Below, piece after piece: positions 53,137-62,223 of a stretch of DNA of 64,000 bases. The stretch lies in the NCBI GenBank assembly GCA_017467205.1, contig JAFTSQ010000018.1:1-64000 (forward strand). The letters run 5' to 3'. Made by a program: the position numbers and the translations under genes. The notes beneath the pieces are model-generated. The model was not told the origin of the DNA. It did not search any database and saw only the letters and a list, made by a program, of their open reading frames with translations. How positions within the stretch are numbered: the stretch's first letter is position 1; each line of letters starts with the position of its first letter. The DNA is from Clostridia bacterium. Lineage in GTDB: Bacteria; Bacillota_A; Clostridia; Oscillospirales; CAG-272.

Positions 53137-55068
53137 TTATTTTGCACTTTTCGCGAAATTCAGAAGTCCGCCTGCCGCGAGTATCTCGCGCGACCTTTCG
53201 CTGATGCTTATGCGGAGCTTGATTTCAGAGCCTTGAGTCTTGTTTTTGAGGATGAGAGTATCGCTTCTCTTGATAGAATCAAGGAAGCCATCTATCTCTA
53301 TGTCGTCGCCCTCTGCAATTCTTTCGTAATCCTTCTTGTTTTCAAGGGTGAGGGGAACTATGCCGAAATTGATGAGGTTTGCCGCGTGTATTCTTGCGAA
53401 GCTCTTGGCAATTACCGCCTTAACGCCGAGATAGAGCGGAACGAGCGCCGCGTGCTCACGCGACGAGCCCTGACCGTAGTTTTCGCCGCCGAGAATAACT
53501 CCGCCGCCAAGTCGCTTTGCACGGGAGGGGAAGTCCTCGTCGCAGACGGTGAAGCAGAACTCCGAAAGCTTCGGAACGTTCGAGCGGTAGGGGAGTATCT
53601 TCGCACCTGCCGGCATAATGTGGTCGGTGCTTATATCGTCGCCAACCTTGAGAAGCAGCTTTGCCGAAAGATTTTCCTCGGGCGCGTGCGCCGTGGGGAT
53701 AGGCTTGATATTAGGTCCGCGCTCAACCGTGAGAGCGCCTGCCTCCTCCTCGCTTGCGGGGAGGTCTATCATATTGTCGTTTATCTCGAAGGTGTCGGGG
53801 AGCGTTATCTTCGGAGCTTTGCCGAGCGAGCGCGGGTCGGTAAGATATCCCGTGAGTGCCGAAGCCACTGCCGTTTCGGGAGAAACGAGATAAACCTCGG
53901 CATCCGCCGTCGCGCTTCTGCCCTTGAAGTTTCGGTTGAAGGTGCGTAGGCTGACTCCTGCGGATTCGGGGGCAAAGCCCATTCCGATACAAGGTCCGCA
54001 GGCGCACTCAAGCACTCTTGCGCCCGCCGCAATAATGTCGGCAAGCGCGCCGCACTTTGCGAGCATTGTGTATACCTGCTTTGAGCCGGGAGAAACCGAG
54101 AGGGAAACCGTGGGATGCACGGTCTTGCCCTTCAGCATTGCGGCAACGGTGAGAAGGTCGAGAAGAGAGGAGTTGGTGCAAGAGCCTATGCAAACCTGAT
54201 TTACCTTCATACCCTCAATGTCCGAAACCGCCTTTACGTTGGCTGGACTGTGCGGGCAGGCAATGCGAGGTGTGAGTGAGGAGAGGTCAACCGTGTACTC
54301 CTTGAAATAGACCGCATCGTCGTCTGCCGAGAGGGGCGTGTAGTCTTTTTCGCGGCCTTGCGCCTTCAAAAAGGCTTTAGTAACCTCGTCGGACGGGAAG
54401 ATAGAGGTCGTCGCTCCGAGCTCCGCGCCCATATTGGTAATAGTTGCTCTTTGCGGAACGGAGAGCGTGCCGACGCCCTCGCCGCCGTACTCGATAATAG
54501 CGCCCACGCCGCCTGCCGTTCCGAGCATACGAAGAACCTCAAGGATAACGTCCTTCGCTCCGACGAATTCGGGAAGCGCGCCCAAGAGATTGATTCTTAT
54601 GATTTTGGGGCAGGGAATATAGTATCTTGCTCCTCCCATTGCCGCCGCAACGTCAAGACCGCCCGCGCCGATAGCGAGCATACCCATACCGCCTGCGGTG
54701 GGAGTGTGGCTGTCAGAGCCTATAAGCGTTTTACCGGGGATGGCGAAGCGCTCAAGATGCACCTGGTGGCAGATGCCGTTTCCGGGGCGAGAAAAGCGAA
54801 CTCCGTGCTTTTTTGCAACCGTTCTTATGTATTTGTGGTCGTCGGCGTTCTCAAAGCCGCACTGCAGAGTGTTGTGGTCGATATATGCGACCGAGAGCTC
54901 GGTACGAACCCTCTCAATTCCCATAGCCTCGAACTGAAGGTACGCCATCGTTCCCGTAGCGTCCTGCGTCAGAGTCTGGTCGATTTTAATGCCAACGTCA
55001 GCTCCCGAGAGCGAGTCGCCCTCCTTCATATGAGCCATTATTATTTTTTGAGCTATGCTGTAACCCAT
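53137..55068 (-). CDS. Aconitate hydratase
   Basis: 643 residues. The [4Fe-4S] Cys ligands are in GSCTNSS and ECACGPCIG. MGYSIAQKI and HTPTAGGMGM are aconitase/homoaconitase-family signatures, and a C-terminal swivel domain carries GGENYGQGSSREHAAL. The length fits the shorter mitochondrial-like bacterial aconitase. It interconverts citrate and isocitrate. Homoaconitase is an alternative, but the operon context supports aconitase. It is 15 bp from the dehydrogenase gene. Confidence 0.9.
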   Translation of the reverse strand: MGYSIAQKIIMAHMKEGDSLSGADVGIKIDQTLTQDATGTMAYLQFEAMGIERVRTELSVAYIDHNTLQCGFENADDHKYIRTVAKKHGVRFSRPGNGICHQVHLERFAIPGKTLIGSDSHTPTAGGMGMLAIGAGGLDVAAAMGGARYYIPCPKIIRINLLGALPEFVGAKDVILEVLRMLGTAGGVGAIIEYGGEGVGTLSVPQRATITNMGAELGATTSIFPSDEVTKAFLKAQGREKDYTPLSADDDAVYFKEYTVDLSSLTPRIACPHSPANVKAVSDIEGMKVNQVCIGSCTNSSLLDLLTVAAMLKGKTVHPTVSLSVSPGSKQVYTMLAKCGALADIIAAGARVLECACGPCIGMGFAPESAGVSLRTFNRNFKGRSATADAEVYLVSPETAVASALTGYLTDPRSLGKAPKITLPDTFEINDNMIDLPASEEEAGALTVERGPNIKPIPTAHAPEENLSAKLLLKVGDDISTDHIMPAGAKILPYRSNVPKLSEFCFTVCDEDFPSRAKRLGGGVILGGENYGQGSSREHAALVPLYLGVKAVIAKSFARIHAANLINFGIVPLTLENKKDYERIAEGDDIEIDGFLDSIKRSDTLILKNKTQGSEIKLRISISERSREILAAGGLLNFAKSAK

Positions 55069-55078
55069 TGTTTTTCCC

Positions 55079-55729
55079 TCACTGTATACCGTTCAAAATA
55101 TTGTCGATAGCCGCGCCGATATGAGCCTCGGTCAGCCTCTCTGCCGCCGCCTCGTCGCGATTTTCAATAGCCGCGAGTATCTCTCTGTGCTCGGCTGAGG
55201 ATTTCTCAAGCCTTCCGGGAACAGAGAGCGAGTGCCGCCTGTATAGCTTCGTGTTTCTGTGAAGCTCGCCGAGAATCTTCGTAAGAAGCCTGCTGCCCGA
55301 CGCGCGATAGATAATTAGATGAAATCTGCTGTCAAGCTCGCCGAGCTTTTCGGTGTTGTTTTTCGAAATATAGAATTCCGAAAGCTCCACTGCCTCGCGA
55401 AGAGCTCCGAGGTCCTCCTCGGAAATTCTCCTTGCCGCCATAGCCGAGGCGAGTCCCTCAAGGCGCATCCTTATTCTGTAAATATCAACTAATTCCTCTT
55501 TGCCGATACCAACGACGACCGCGCGCCTGTTCGCCTCGGTAGAGATAAGTCCCTCCTCGGAGAGCCTGTGGAGCGCCGACCGAACGGGCGTTCGGCTGAC
55601 ACCGAGCCTTTCGGAAAGCGCGGTTTCGGTCAGTATATCGCCGCGCTTGAGCTCACCCGAGAGAACGAGCTCCTCAAGCTCGAGGAAGACCTTATCCTCA
55701 AGCGAATGCGTTGCCTTGTCAATTATCAT
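55079..55729 (-). CDS. GntR-family regulator (FadR/FCD subfamily)
   Basis: 216 residues. Residues 10-75: winged HTH (LTETALSERLGVSRTPVRSALHRLSEEGLI). Residues 85-210: helical FCD ligand domain with the metal/acid-binding pattern RIRMRLEG, DSRFHLIIYRASG and HREILAAI. It lies inside the operon (9 bp after the Re-citrate synthase stop). A TTGTATACAA site lies in front of the operon, the kind of operator FCD-type GntR proteins bind. It probably senses citrate or another acid. Confidence 0.92.
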   Translation of the reverse strand: MIIDKATHSLEDKVFLELEELVLSGELKRGDILTETALSERLGVSRTPVRSALHRLSEEGLISTEANRRAVVVGIGKEELVDIYRIRMRLEGLASAMAARRISEEDLGALREAVELSEFYISKNNTEKLGELDSRFHLIIYRASGSRLLTKILGELHRNTKLYRRHSLSVPGRLEKSSAEHREILAAIENRDEAAAERLTEAHIGAAIDNILNGIQ

Positions 55730-55737
55730 TTCTCACC

Positions 55738-57108
55738 TCACGAAAATCTGCCGGGCGCAATTTCTGAGAGGATTGACTCAAGCTCGTCGTCGCTCATAAT
55801 AGTGGTGCGACCGTCGGCATATTCAAGGTCTATCTTTGCTTTCATCTGAGTGACTATCGGGTCCTGCTTACCGACCATATCGTCGGGCGAGAGGGAATAG
55901 TGCGTATTTATCCAATACGCGATCCCCGCAAGACCGGAGGTGTTGGATATTGAAACCGCCGCGGGACGGGAAAGTATTTTATCGGTGTCGAAGATATTGT
56001 ATATTTCCGCATCCTTCATAAGACCGTCGGCGTGAACGCCCGCGCGGGTCACGTTGAAGTTTTCGCCGACGAAGGGGGTCATTGGCGGAATGTCGTAGTG
56101 GAGCTCTTTCTGGAAATATTCGGCAATCTCGGTGATGACCTCGGGATTCATACCGTCGAGCGAGCCGCGAAGGGAGGCGTACTCGATAACCATAGCCTCG
56201 AGCGGAACATTACCCGTTCTCTCGCCTATACCGAGTAGTGAGCAGTTGACCGCTGCCGCGCCGTAGAGCCACGCGGACGTTGCGTTAACGACGCCCTTGT
56301 AGAAGTCGTTATGTCCGTGCCATTCAAGCATCTCGGATGTAACGTCGGAGTAGTGGTGAAGACCGTAAACTATGCCGGGAACGCTTCTGGGAAGGGCAAC
56401 TCCGGGATAGGGAACTCCGTAGCCCATAGTGTCGCACATTCTTATTTTAACGGGTATTCCCGCCTCCTTCGAAAGATCGGTGAGCTCGTTGACGAAGGGA
56501 ACGACAAAACCATAAAAATCAGCACGGGTTATGTCTTCGAGGTGGCATCTCGGGCTTATACCCGCCGAAAAGGCATCCTTAATAACGCCGAGATAGTGGT
56601 CGAGCGCCTGCGAGCGAGTCATTCCAAGCTTTTTGAAAATATGATAGTCGGAGCAGGAAACGAGAATTCCGGTTTCTCTGATTCCTATATCGTGCACGAG
56701 CTCGAAGTCCTCCTTCTTCGCTCTTATCCAGGTGGTGATTTCGGGGAACTTGTAGCCGAGGGACATACATCTGTCAAGTGCCTCGCGGTCCTTCTTTGAG
56801 TAGACGAAGAACTCGCTCTGGCGAATTATACCGCGCTCGCCGCCAAGCCTTGCTATCATTTTATAAAGGTCCTCAATCTGCTTTGGCGTGTAGGGTGCGC
56901 GCGACTGCTGACCGTCGCGGAAGGTCGTGTCGGTTATCCATATATCAGCCGGCATACGCAGAGGAACGCGGCGATGGTTAAAGGCAACCTTCGGAATCTC
57001 GTCGTAAGGATAAATCTCGCGATAAAGGTTAGGGTCGGTAACGTCCTGAAGCGAGTATTTGTACTGCGATTGCTCGAGAAGATTGCTGTAAGAATTCTTA
57101 AGTAGCAT
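55738..57108 (-). CDS. Re-citrate synthase (homocitrate/isopropylmalate-synthase-like)
   Basis: 456 residues from the ATG at 57108 (AAAGGAG upstream); an upstream in-frame extension reads through the operator. HMGL-like TIM barrel: ITDTTFRDGQQS (metal Asp), HLEDITRADFYG, WHGHND (His ligands), LGIGERTGN. The pattern is that of the clostridial Re-citrate synthase of C. kluyveri, which is related to isopropylmalate synthases and not to ordinary citrate synthase. It condenses oxaloacetate and acetyl-CoA to citrate. Aconitase and isocitrate dehydrogenase in the same operon support this; homocitrate synthase is the alternative. Confidence 0.85.
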   Translation of the reverse strand: MLLKNSYSNLLEQSQYKYSLQDVTDPNLYREIYPYDEIPKVAFNHRRVPLRMPADIWITDTTFRDGQQSRAPYTPKQIEDLYKMIARLGGERGIIRQSEFFVYSKKDREALDRCMSLGYKFPEITTWIRAKKEDFELVHDIGIRETGILVSCSDYHIFKKLGMTRSQALDHYLGVIKDAFSAGISPRCHLEDITRADFYGFVVPFVNELTDLSKEAGIPVKIRMCDTMGYGVPYPGVALPRSVPGIVYGLHHYSDVTSEMLEWHGHNDFYKGVVNATSAWLYGAAAVNCSLLGIGERTGNVPLEAMVIEYASLRGSLDGMNPEVITEIAEYFQKELHYDIPPMTPFVGENFNVTRAGVHADGLMKDAEIYNIFDTDKILSRPAAVSISNTSGLAGIAYWINTHYSLSPDDMVGKQDPIVTQMKAKIDLEYADGRTTIMSDDELESILSEIAPGRFS

Positions 57109-57133
57109 AGGGTTTTCTCCTTTTGGAAATAAA

Positions 57134-57198
57134 TTGTACACTTGTATACAATTTTGTCGGGATGGTGGTATTATACTATATACGCACGGGTTTGTCAA
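57134..57198 (-). promoter_or_regulatory. Promoter and GntR operator of the citrate operon
   Basis: Minus strand TTGACA (57198-57193), 17-bp spacer, TATAAT (57175-57170). Downstream of the start site is the palindrome TTGTATACAA (57142-57151) with an extended half-site TTGTACA (57134-57140). Confidence 0.85.
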
Positions 57199-57242
57199 GT
57201 TATTTTTGAATTTTTATAAAAGTTTTCTATTAAAAGAAAAAT

Positions 57243-57268
57243 AGCGACCCGTCAAGGTGCGGGTCGCT
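57243..57268 (-). terminator. Terminator of the MATE gene
   Basis: AGCGACCCG (57243-57251) pairs with CGGGTCGCT (57260-57268). On the minus strand ATTTTTC follows. Confidence 0.8.
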
Positions 57269-57276
57269 CTGCTGAT

Positions 57277-58647
57277 TTATACGTTTCTATGTCCTGTATC
57301 TCGCGTGAGGTCTTTTATCCAATTGAAGCGGTTTATCTTAACCACCGCAACGAAGCATTTGAGTATCTGGTCGCACTTGAGCGCGGCAAAGACTATCCAC
57401 GGTGCAAGTCCGAGATTCATACAAACGAGTGAGAGAGGTATAACCACGAAGAAAACGAAGATGAGGTCGTTTTTGAAAACGAAGGATATGTCGCCGCCGC
57501 TCTTGACAAGACCCGCAAGGCAGGCAGCCTGATAGCAGGTGCCGACTACCGTAACCGAGATAACGTTGATTAGGCTGTTTGCGTGCGACGCTGCTGCGGC
57601 GCTTATGTTATAGAGCGCGATAAACGGTGACTTGAGCAGCTGAATGACTCCGCCGGTTAAAAGTCCGAGCGCTAAAAACAGTAGCTGAACCGTGTAGGCG
57701 TACTCGCGCATAAGATGGCTTTTTCCTTCGCCTATCGTCTTGCCGGTGATAATGCCGACAGCGCTTGACATTCCGTTCATAACGACGTAGGTGAGGTTGT
57801 GCAGGGTATTGGTAACGCTAACCGCCGCAACGATGCCCTCGCCCTCAAGCCTGCCCATAATAGCCGAGTTCGTCATAACGTTCGCCGCCCAGACGAGCTG
57901 ACCCGCTATTATCGGTGTTCCGTACTTTATAAAGTCGCGCGTCAGCTCGCGGTCGACCTTCAATAGCTCACGGAAACGGAATAGCAGCTTTTTATCAACA
58001 AGCCTGACGTAGACTACCGTGATTATCAGCTCGGCAATTCTTGCAATCAGTGTCGCTATCGCCGCGCCCTTAACTCCGAGGGCGGGAAGCCCGAGCTTTC
58101 CGAATATCAAGACGTAGTTGAGAGAAACGTTGATAACGAGCGAGGCAAGAGATACGAAAAGTCCGATTTTCGGCGACTCAACGCTTCGCATAGCAGATAT
58201 CAGCGTTTGTGTCGTACAGAAGAATATAAACGAGTATGCGGTTATGGATAGATATTCCGCTCCCGCCGCAATAGTTGCGGCGTCTTTTGTAAAGAGTGAT
58301 ATAACGAAGCTTGGGAATATCGCGCAAACGAGCGTTGCTATCACGGATATCGAAAGAGAGAAGCGCATACCTATGGCAACCGTGCGGCGTATGCTCTCGG
58401 TGTCGCGCTTTCCCCAATATTGCGCGGCTATAACGAGTATGGATGCTTCAATACCCGTGCTCACAACCTGCAGAAGCGTTTGTATCTGACCACCCATATA
58501 AACGCCGGAAATTGCCGCATCACCGAGCGCTCCGGTCATTACGTTATCCGCAAGACCTATCGAGAAGGTGACGAGGTTTTGAAGCGCTATCGGCAAAGAG
58601 AGGAGAAATAGCGATTTATAAAAATTTTTATCCTTGGTAAGAATCAT
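57277..58647 (-). CDS. MATE-family multidrug/toxin exporter
   Basis: 456 residues with 12 predicted membrane helices. MATE features include the N-terminal SLPIALQNLVTFSIGLADNVM and a second-half symmetric motif (YGTPIIAGQLVWAANVMTNSAIM). The start is the ATG at 58647 with AAAGGAAACGGA upstream. Exports cationic compounds by Na+ or H+ antiport. Substrate unknown. Confidence 0.92.
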   Translation of the reverse strand: MILTKDKNFYKSLFLLSLPIALQNLVTFSIGLADNVMTGALGDAAISGVYMGGQIQTLLQVVSTGIEASILVIAAQYWGKRDTESIRRTVAIGMRFSLSISVIATLVCAIFPSFVISLFTKDAATIAAGAEYLSITAYSFIFFCTTQTLISAMRSVESPKIGLFVSLASLVINVSLNYVLIFGKLGLPALGVKGAAIATLIARIAELIITVVYVRLVDKKLLFRFRELLKVDRELTRDFIKYGTPIIAGQLVWAANVMTNSAIMGRLEGEGIVAAVSVTNTLHNLTYVVMNGMSSAVGIITGKTIGEGKSHLMREYAYTVQLLFLALGLLTGGVIQLLKSPFIALYNISAAAASHANSLINVISVTVVGTCYQAACLAGLVKSGGDISFVFKNDLIFVFFVVIPLSLVCMNLGLAPWIVFAALKCDQILKCFVAVVKINRFNWIKDLTRDTGHRNV

Positions 58648-58683
58648 TTTGAATTCCGTTTCCTTTTGAACTGTCAAGTAAGT

Positions 58684-58712
58684 ATTTTACCACCTTGACG
58701 CACATTTTTCAA
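58684..58712 (-). promoter_or_regulatory. Promoter of the MATE gene
   Basis: Minus strand TTGAAA (58712-58707), 17-bp spacer, TAAAAT (58689-58684). Confidence 0.77.
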
Positions 58713-58841
58713 GTTTTTTGAAGGAAATACCGATTTTATGTATTAGTATTGCCGCTTTTACAATAATTTAACTTGTCGGTAACAGTTTCTAAATTCAATT
58801 CGGATAGAATTCCTCTTATAAAAACACGTATGGAGGCGGCT

Positions 58842-60374
58842 ATGAGGAAGCTTTACAAAATAATATTTTCTCGCTATGCGATATGCGCGCTTATGCTCGC
58901 CGCCGAGGTGGTGCTTTCGGTGCTCTTTTGTATGTACGCAATGCAGTACTACGCCGTGCTCGTCGCCGTATATATTGCCGTTATGCTTATCTCTATCGTC
59001 GGGGTGATGAACGCCGACGCAAATCCCGACCACAAGCTGCCGTGGCTCGTGATAATCGCCTGCTTTCCGCTCGTCGGGCTCATTGCCTATTCTATCTTCC
59101 GTTACCGCCGTATGACGCGCGGCGAGGAGCGGCGGATGAGGGAGAGCTTCCGCTCGATAAACGAGGCAAACGGGGTAGAGGATAAGCTCGCGCTCCTCGG
59201 CATTCGCGACTCGGCAGCCGCAGGCAAGGCACACGCCGTTTTGCAGGACGACGAGCTCGCAAAAGTTTACACGGGTACGGCATCTCGCTATTTTTCGGAA
59301 GGAAGGGAGCTCTACGATTCCTTGCTCTCGGACGTCCTCTCTGCTGAAAAATTCATATTCCTCGAGTACTTTATAATCGAGGAGGGCGTGATGTGGGACG
59401 GTCTCTTGTCTGTACTTAAAGAGAAGGTGGCGGCGGGCGTTGAGGTCAGGGTAATGTACGACGACTTCGGCTGTATGAGCACCCTCCCGTCGCGCTACGA
59501 CCGCCGCCTTGAGAGATGCGGAATAAGATGCTGTCGTTTTTCGAAGGTGTCACCGCATTTCAGAACGGTATACAACAACCGCGACCACAGGAAAATAGCG
59601 GTTATCGACGGCAGAGTCGGCTACACAGGCGGCGTTAATCTTGCCGACGAGTATATCAACGAAAAGCTGCGGTTCGGTCATTGGAAGGACGGGGGCGTGC
59701 GAATTTCAGGGGATGCGACAGTCGGTCTTGTCGCGCTCTTTTTGTCGCTCTGGGAGCTCGCCTCTGGAGAGCGCGATGACGCAAAAGAATATATGGCGAG
59801 CGCCTCGCAGACTTCCTCGGACGGCGGCTTTTACATCCCTTACGGCTCGGGGCCCTTTCCTGCTTATCCGCGCCCGGTCGGCAAAAACGTGCTCCTCAAT
59901 ATCATAAATCAAGCGCACAGATATCTCTATCTTACAACGCCTTACCTCATAATAGACTATGATCTTACCGAGGCGCTTCGCGGCGCGGCGGCGCGCGGTG
60001 TCGACGTCAGAATAATAACCCCCGGTGTTGCCGACAAAAGAATCGTTAAGGTTATGACCAAAAGCTCCTACCCCTATCTCATAGAGGGCGGCGTGCGCAT
60101 ATTCGAATACACTCGCGGCTTCATTCACGAGAAGACTGTGGTTTCCGACGACCTCTATGCAACCGTCGGCACGATAAATCTCGATTACCGCAGCCTTGTT
60201 CATCATTACGAGGACGGCGTTTGGATGTACGGCACACCGACCGTCCTCAACATCCGTGACTCGTATATGAAAACTCTCGCCGACTCGCGCGAGATAGGCG
60301 AAAGGGAGGCGCGCCTTGGAATTTTGGAGCGGCTCGTCCGCAACGCAGTCCGCCTCGTAGCGCCGCTTCTGTAA
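58842..60374 (+). CDS. cls: Cardiolipin synthase (phospholipase D type)
   Basis: 510 residues from the ATG at 58842 (GGAGG five bases before; ATG 58830 is within the ribosome site). Two N-terminal membrane helices, then two HKD motifs: HRKIAVID...GGVNLADEY and HEKTVVSD...GTINLDYRS. It condenses two phosphatidylglycerol molecules to cardiolipin at the membrane. Confidence 0.94.
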   Translation: MRKLYKIIFSRYAICALMLAAEVVLSVLFCMYAMQYYAVLVAVYIAVMLISIVGVMNADANPDHKLPWLVIIACFPLVGLIAYSIFRYRRMTRGEERRMRESFRSINEANGVEDKLALLGIRDSAAAGKAHAVLQDDELAKVYTGTASRYFSEGRELYDSLLSDVLSAEKFIFLEYFIIEEGVMWDGLLSVLKEKVAAGVEVRVMYDDFGCMSTLPSRYDRRLERCGIRCCRFSKVSPHFRTVYNNRDHRKIAVIDGRVGYTGGVNLADEYINEKLRFGHWKDGGVRISGDATVGLVALFLSLWELASGERDDAKEYMASASQTSSDGGFYIPYGSGPFPAYPRPVGKNVLLNIINQAHRYLYLTTPYLIIDYDLTEALRGAAARGVDVRIITPGVADKRIVKVMTKSSYPYLIEGGVRIFEYTRGFIHEKTVVSDDLYATVGTINLDYRSLVHHYEDGVWMYGTPTVLNIRDSYMKTLADSREIGEREARLGILERLVRNAVRLVAPLL

Positions 60375-60432
60375 CCCAACCTCACGCTAAACCACTCGAT
60401 TTTCAGCACTTATCTCTCCTGCAAAGTGAGGA

Positions 60433-60461
60433 TTGACATATCAAAGCTTTTATGGTAAAAT
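60433..60461 (+). promoter_or_regulatory. Promoter of the paired membrane protein genes
   Basis: TTGACA (60433-60438), 17-bp spacer, TAAAAT (60456-60461). Confidence 0.9.
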
Positions 60462-60497
60462 GTAGAAAAGTTCGTATAAATACGAAAGGAGAGAGCT

Positions 60498-61070
60498 GTG
60501 CCAGAGCGCGTTAAGATGGGTCTTGACGAGGAGATAATCCGCGAGTACCCCCTTCATAAGAGCTGTGAGAACAAAAGGCACGAGTCTGCATATCTCACGG
60601 TGACCAATAAGCGCATAATCTATGCCAAGAGCTCGAAAGAAGCCAGACGGCGCACCACCGAGCTGCGTGACATTCCCTTGAGCTCGGTTGATACCGTTGA
60701 GAGCTTTCTCAAGGAGCAGAGGCTCTATTCTCCCCTCGTTATAGTATTCGCCGCGCTTCTTCTTATATCAGGCGTGGCGGTTGCGGTGCTCGTAAGCCTC
60801 GGGATTGGTATAGCGCTGACTTGCGCATCGGTGATAACCGTGGTGCTTCTCCTCACTCTGACTCGCTCGGAGTACAATTTTTATTTGAGCATAGGCACGC
60901 TCGGCAGGCGAGAGGTAGGCCACCTGAGCTTCGGCGCATCCGCTATCGCGCAAAGGGTAGCCCGCCAAAGCACCCGTCACCGTATTCGCGTTGCTATAAA
61001 CGGTGCCGAGATAGATAAGCTCGTGGCTGAGCTCGGAGCTATCATAATCAGGTTTAAGGAAGAATCTTAA
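60498..61070 (+). CDS. Membrane protein with PH-like N-terminal domain (paralogue 1)
   Basis: 190 residues starting with GTG at 60498 (AAAGGAG upstream). The soluble N-terminal part contains LTVTNKRIIYAKS, the typical strand of bacterial PH domains. Two membrane helices (about 75-120) and a C-terminal domain rich in beta strands follow. Similar in plan to the next gene. Function unknown. Confidence 0.8.
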   Translation: MPERVKMGLDEEIIREYPLHKSCENKRHESAYLTVTNKRIIYAKSSKEARRRTTELRDIPLSSVDTVESFLKEQRLYSPLVIVFAALLLISGVAVAVLVSLGIGIALTCASVITVVLLLTLTRSEYNFYLSIGTLGRREVGHLSFGASAIAQRVARQSTRHRIRVAINGAEIDKLVAELGAIIIRFKEES

Positions 61071-61086
61071 GTTCATTTTGACATTT

Positions 61087-61101
61087 GTCGCTAAAGGTGA
61101 C
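61087..61101 (+). promoter_or_regulatory. Leader hairpin in front of 61116
   Basis: GTCGC (61087-61091) pairs with GTGAC (61097-61101, one G-U pair), followed by GGAACGGAG and the ATG at 61116. Third example of the recurring leader hairpin. Confidence 0.5.
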
Positions 61102-61115
61102 GGAACGGAGCTTTT

Positions 61116-61694
61116 ATGGAACAGATAAAGCTTGCCGCGGGAGAGAGCGTGGCAAAGGTGTATACATACGGCAGAACGGTAGTCGGCAAAAAGCGCAAGA
61201 CTATCGACGAAAGCCTGATAATAACCAACAAAAGAGTGATATATCAGTCGATAGGCGACAAGTGCGTCAAGCGCAAGGAGATACCCGTCGCGGCGGCTGA
61301 ATACGTCGGAACGAAGTACACGACCGAGTCGGGCTCGCTCGCCTTTGCCGTGATTTCCTTTATAATTGCGGTCGCGGCGGCAGTTTTTTCAATAGTTAAC
61401 CCTTTTCCGAAATATCTTTGGATATCGCTTTCGCTTTTAGCGGTAGGGCTTGCCGTCGGCTCGCTTCTTGTCTTGGTCTATATCCGCTCACTTCGCGGCG
61501 CGGTTGAGGTCACCATATCGGGCAGACTCCCCGAATACAAGTTAGTGTCCGTCGGTATGTCAAACCTCAAGGCAAGAGCAAATGACGTGACACGGGTATC
61601 CATTATGGTGGATAGAGCCACCGCTCTCGAGATGGTAAACGAGCTCGGTGCGGTTTTGCTGAATGTTCGTTCGCAAAGCTCCCAAAAGAAGTAA
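61116..61694 (+). CDS. Membrane protein with PH-like N-terminal domain (paralogue 2)
   Basis: 192 residues. LIITNKRVIYQS at about 48-59 matches the PH-like strand of paralogue 1. Two membrane helices at about 88-140 and a C-terminal domain with TISGRLPEYKLVSVGM. It follows paralogue 1 by 45 bp and is followed by a terminator, so they form a two-gene operon. Function unknown. Confidence 0.8.
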   Translation: MEQIKLAAGESVAKVYTYGRTVVGKKRKTIDESLIITNKRVIYQSIGDKCVKRKEIPVAAAEYVGTKYTTESGSLAFAVISFIIAVAAAVFSIVNPFPKYLWISLSLLAVGLAVGSLLVLVYIRSLRGAVEVTISGRLPEYKLVSVGMSNLKARANDVTRVSIMVDRATALEMVNELGAVLLNVRSQSSQKK

Positions 61695-61708
61695 TAAAAC
61701 GACTAAAG

Positions 61709-61756
61709 AAACGGCAGAAACACTGTTTTATGACAATGCTTCTGCCGTTTTTATTT
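61709..61756 (+). terminator. Terminator of the paired membrane protein genes
   Basis: AAACGGCAGAA (61709-61719) pairs with TTCTGCCGTTT (61740-61750), followed by T-rich sequence. Confidence 0.85.
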
Positions 61757-61780
61757 GGTTCTGCCTAAAGACGATAGCCC

Positions 61781-62011
61781 CTATAGAATGTTGTCGCGCC
61801 CGATATAAAGGTCAGCCTTCTCCTCCTCGGAGAGCTCGTCGATATCCTTGCCAAGTCGCATTTCAGTCCAAGCTCTGTTAGGTACGGGCGGGTCGTAGGT
61901 CGTAATGTCGGGCACGGGGTCTGCCATAGGCGAGATGCCCTTCATATTCTCGGGAAATGCATAGGGGATATCCCTCTGCCTTTTATCCTCTTTTTTGTCA
62001 GCCTTTTTCAT
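61781..62011 (-). CDS. Small acidic/basic protein of unknown function
   Basis: 76 residues with GGGAG before the ATG. A Lys-rich start (KKADKKEDKRQRD) is followed by a Pro/Asp-rich middle (YAFPENMKG, TYDPPVPN) and a C-terminal helix. It looks disordered for the first 50 residues. No domain recognised. Confidence 0.6.
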   Translation of the reverse strand: MKKADKKEDKRQRDIPYAFPENMKGISPMADPVPDITTYDPPVPNRAWTEMRLGKDIDELSEEEKADLYIGRDNIL

Positions 62012-62095
62012 AAAATCTCCCTTTGTCCTATCTGCGTTTTTGCGGAAGACCTCCGCATAGATATCTTTCGCAAAACGGGGAGAATTATTCTTTTC

Positions 62096-62136
62096 AAAAC
62101 CACATAGGCGTGCCGAAAATTCGACACGCCTATGTG
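62096..62136 (-). terminator. Probable terminator of the ComM-like gene
   Basis: CACATAGGCGTG (62101-62112) pairs with CACGCCTATGTG (62125-62136). On the minus strand GGTTTT follows. Nothing gene-like in 62012-62223 otherwise. Confidence 0.75.
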
Positions 62137-62223
62137 GTTAGCCAATACCAGCCTAAATCGAACCCGCCTAAAGCGGTGGAAATCCGCGCTATTTCTCGAA
62201 AACTCACTCGCAAAGTTTAACTA

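Noticed and set aside
52750..53949. 399-residue plus-strand ORF opposite aconitase/dehydrogenase genes
   Set aside because: It spans the junction of two recognised minus-strand genes and has no domain.
55738..57108. 2-isopropylmalate synthase for leucine synthesis
   Set aside because: Operon partners are aconitase and isocitrate dehydrogenase with a GntR regulator, no leuCD-type small subunit is present, and the length and motifs fit the Re-citrate synthase group better.
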